NCBI GenBank assembly: GCA_002842255.1
Contig: PHCM01000077.1
Coordinates: forward strand, 1 to 7,041
From: Betaproteobacteria bacterium HGW-Betaproteobacteria-2
Lineage (GTDB): Bacteria > Pseudomonadota > Gammaproteobacteria > Burkholderiales > Methylophilaceae
Reading direction: 5' to 3'
DNA: 7,041 bases
This document shows positions 5,776 through 7,041 of this stretch, in pieces (position 1 is the first letter of the stretch; each line of letters opens with the position of its first letter). A model generated the notes under the pieces. That model ran no database searches, had not been told where the DNA came from, and saw nothing but the letters and a program-made list of their open reading frames with translations. The translations under genes were made by a program, and so were the position numbers.

Positions 5776-6715
5776 CCGTACCGCCGATCACCTCTACTGG
5801 ATGGCGCGCTATATCGAGCGTGCCGAGAACATGGCACGCGTGCTGGATGTCACCTACAACATGTCGCTGGTACCCAACGCCGCCGAAAGTGAAGCTGCGC
5901 TATGGGAGCCGGCCTTGCAGATTGCCGGCAATGTTGACGATTTCGAAGCCAGTCATGACGAATATACCGCTGCCAATGTGATTCACTACCTGGCCATGGA
6001 CCAGAACAATCCTTCCAGTATCTTCAGTGCCTTGCGTAGTGCACGGGAGAACGCACGTGCAGTTCGCGTCGCACTCTCGGCGGAAACCTGGGAGAACATC
6101 AACACGCTTTGGCTGGAGTTCGGTCAGTTTCAGGCGGCCGATATCACCGAGTCCGGCCTCAGTGAATTCTGCGACTGGGTAAAATCGCGTTCGCACCTGT
6201 TTCGCGGCGTCAGTTTCGGCACCATGCTGCGCGACGATGCCTTCCGTTTTGTGCGTTTGGGTACCTTTATCGAGCGGGCGGACAACACCGCTCGCCTGCT
6301 GGACGTGAAATACCATTTGCTGCTGCCGGGTGAAGAGGAAATCGGTGGCGCTGTCGATTATTACGAATGGAGCGCCGTGCTGCGTTCGGTTTCGGCATTC
6401 CAGGCCTATCAGAAGATATTCAGTGACACCATCGAACCGTGGCGCGTGGCTGAATTGCTGGTGTTGCGCGACGACATGCCGCGCTCGCTACACGCCTGTT
6501 TTGACGAGATCACGCCGATCCTGGAGCAACTTTCCGGGCGCCGCAGCAGCGAATCCAGGCGCATTGCCGGCGAGATGCATGCGCGCCTGCATTTTGGCCG
6601 CATGGATGAGATTTTCCAGGATGGACTGCATGAGTTCCTTGAGGACTTTGTCACCAGCAACAACAATCTGGGCATGGAGATACAACGTAGTTTCCTTAAC
6701 GCTCCGGTCATCTGA
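5768..6715 (+). CDS. Alpha-E domain protein (COG2307)
   Basis: An all-helical protein of the alpha-E family (PF04168). Its genes almost always accompany circularly permuted ATP-grasp genes; the biochemical role is unknown, and a partner or scaffold of the ligase is the common proposal. The N-terminus MLSRTADHLYWMARYIERAE is the family signature. The signature recurs: YIERAENMARVLDV at 15-28 and FIERADNTARLLDV at 167-180, indicating two related helical halves. The conserved Glu and Arg of these copies may line a shared site. Its 315 residues match the usual family length. The ATG lies within the last codons of the ATP-grasp gene (8-base overlap, ATGCTTAG), so translation is probably coupled; only a weak purine stretch precedes it. 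The next gene begins two bases after its stop. Confidence 0.9.
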   Translation: MLSRTADHLYWMARYIERAENMARVLDVTYNMSLVPNAAESEAALWEPALQIAGNVDDFEASHDEYTAANVIHYLAMDQNNPSSIFSALRSARENARAVRVALSAETWENINTLWLEFGQFQAADITESGLSEFCDWVKSRSHLFRGVSFGTMLRDDAFRFVRLGTFIERADNTARLLDVKYHLLLPGEEEIGGAVDYYEWSAVLRSVSAFQAYQKIFSDTIEPWRVAELLVLRDDMPRSLHACFDEITPILEQLSGRRSSESRRIAGEMHARLHFGRMDEIFQDGLHEFLEDFVTSNNNLGMEIQRSFLNAPVI

Positions 6716-6717
6716 CT

Positions 6718-7041
6718 ATGCAACTGAATATCGAACACCGCACCCACTACCGCTATTCTGACCTGGTCAATTACACCATCCAGCAGCTGCGTCTGACGCC
6801 GAGCGATGGTTTCGGCCAGCGCGTGCGGCATTGGGAAATCCGGGTCAATGGCCATCTGCATCGTTTCCAGGATGCCCACGGCAATGCGACGCATACGCTG
6901 GTGCTGGATAACCCGCATGACGAAATCTGCATTGTCGCTGCCGGCGAAGTGGAAACCGGCCTGCCTTGCGATGCCGGCCAGCAGCGCTTACCGCTTGAGG
7001 TGTACCTGAGAAAAACGGAACTGACCGGCATGGATGCGAAA
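6718..7041 (+). CDS. Transglutaminase-like protease, N-terminal part (cut by window end)
   Basis: An open frame of 108 codons runs off the window end without a stop. The translation begins MQLNIEHRTHYRYSDLV and continues through QQLRLTPSDGFGQRVRHWEI, DAHGNATHTLVLDNPHDEI and VAAGEVET. This is the beta-rich N-terminal domain (bacterial transglutaminase N, PF08379) that precedes a papain-like transglutaminase core in COG1305 proteins. The Cys-His-Asp catalytic residues should lie beyond the window, so activity cannot be judged here. In bacteria such proteins are generally predicted peptidases or amide-bond-processing enzymes. The ATG is two bases after the alpha-E stop (TGA-CT-ATG) with no clear Shine-Dalgarno, which suggests translational coupling as the third gene of the operon. 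Confidence 0.88.
   Translation, partial: MQLNIEHRTHYRYSDLVNYTIQQLRLTPSDGFGQRVRHWEIRVNGHLHRFQDAHGNATHTLVLDNPHDEICIVAAGEVETGLPCDAGQQRLPLEVYLRKTELTGMDAK

Noticed and set aside
6330..6761. Plus-strand frame of 143 codons overlapping the alpha-E and transglutaminase genes
   Set aside because: It is in another frame from both recognised genes and has a Cys/Arg-rich composition with no domain.

Overview
The window looks like a chromosomal segment of a Gram-negative proteobacterium, most likely a betaproteobacterium (Methylophilaceae or another Nitrosomonadales-like group). This rests on moderate GC, an EAL-type protein, a UbiB-family kinase, a periplasmic NlpC/P60 hydrolase with a Sec signal peptide, and a possible sigma-54 promoter. 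The taxonomic call is inference; there is no rRNA or other decisive marker. I see no tRNA, rRNA, CRISPR, insertion sequence or prophage signal.

Layout. (1) 15-746, plus: an EAL-fold protein whose catalytic motifs are largely replaced; its 5' end may lie outside the window. (2) 866-1339, plus: a bacterioferritin-family protein with its own strong Shine-Dalgarno and a candidate sigma-70 promoter. (3) A 26-bp perfect palindrome at 1346-1371 separates it from a convergent gene, 1974-1444 minus, encoding a secreted NlpC/P60 peptidoglycan hydrolase. (4) A divergent promoter region of about 160 bp, then a small basic hypothetical protein (2134-2478, plus). (5) 2525-4204, plus: a UbiB/ABC1-family atypical kinase with two C-terminal membrane helices. 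(6) A 146-bp intergenic region with terminator-like hairpins and a close match to a sigma-54 (-24/-12) promoter. (7) From 4351 to the window end, a tightly packed operon: circularly permuted ATP-grasp protein (4351-5775), alpha-E protein (5768-6715, overlapping by 8 bp) and the N-terminus of a transglutaminase-like protease (6718 onward, cut by the window edge).

The ATP-grasp/alpha-E/transglutaminase cluster is the most interesting part. It belongs to a gene neighbourhood known from comparative genomics and predicted to make, attach or remove a peptide-like product through amide-bond ligation, often with an HslV-like (Anbu) peptidase further downstream. Its substrate is not established to my knowledge. 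What may be new here is the sigma-54-type promoter directly in front of it. That promoter puts the predicted transcription start at the annotated ATG, so either the mRNA is leaderless or the true start lies further in.
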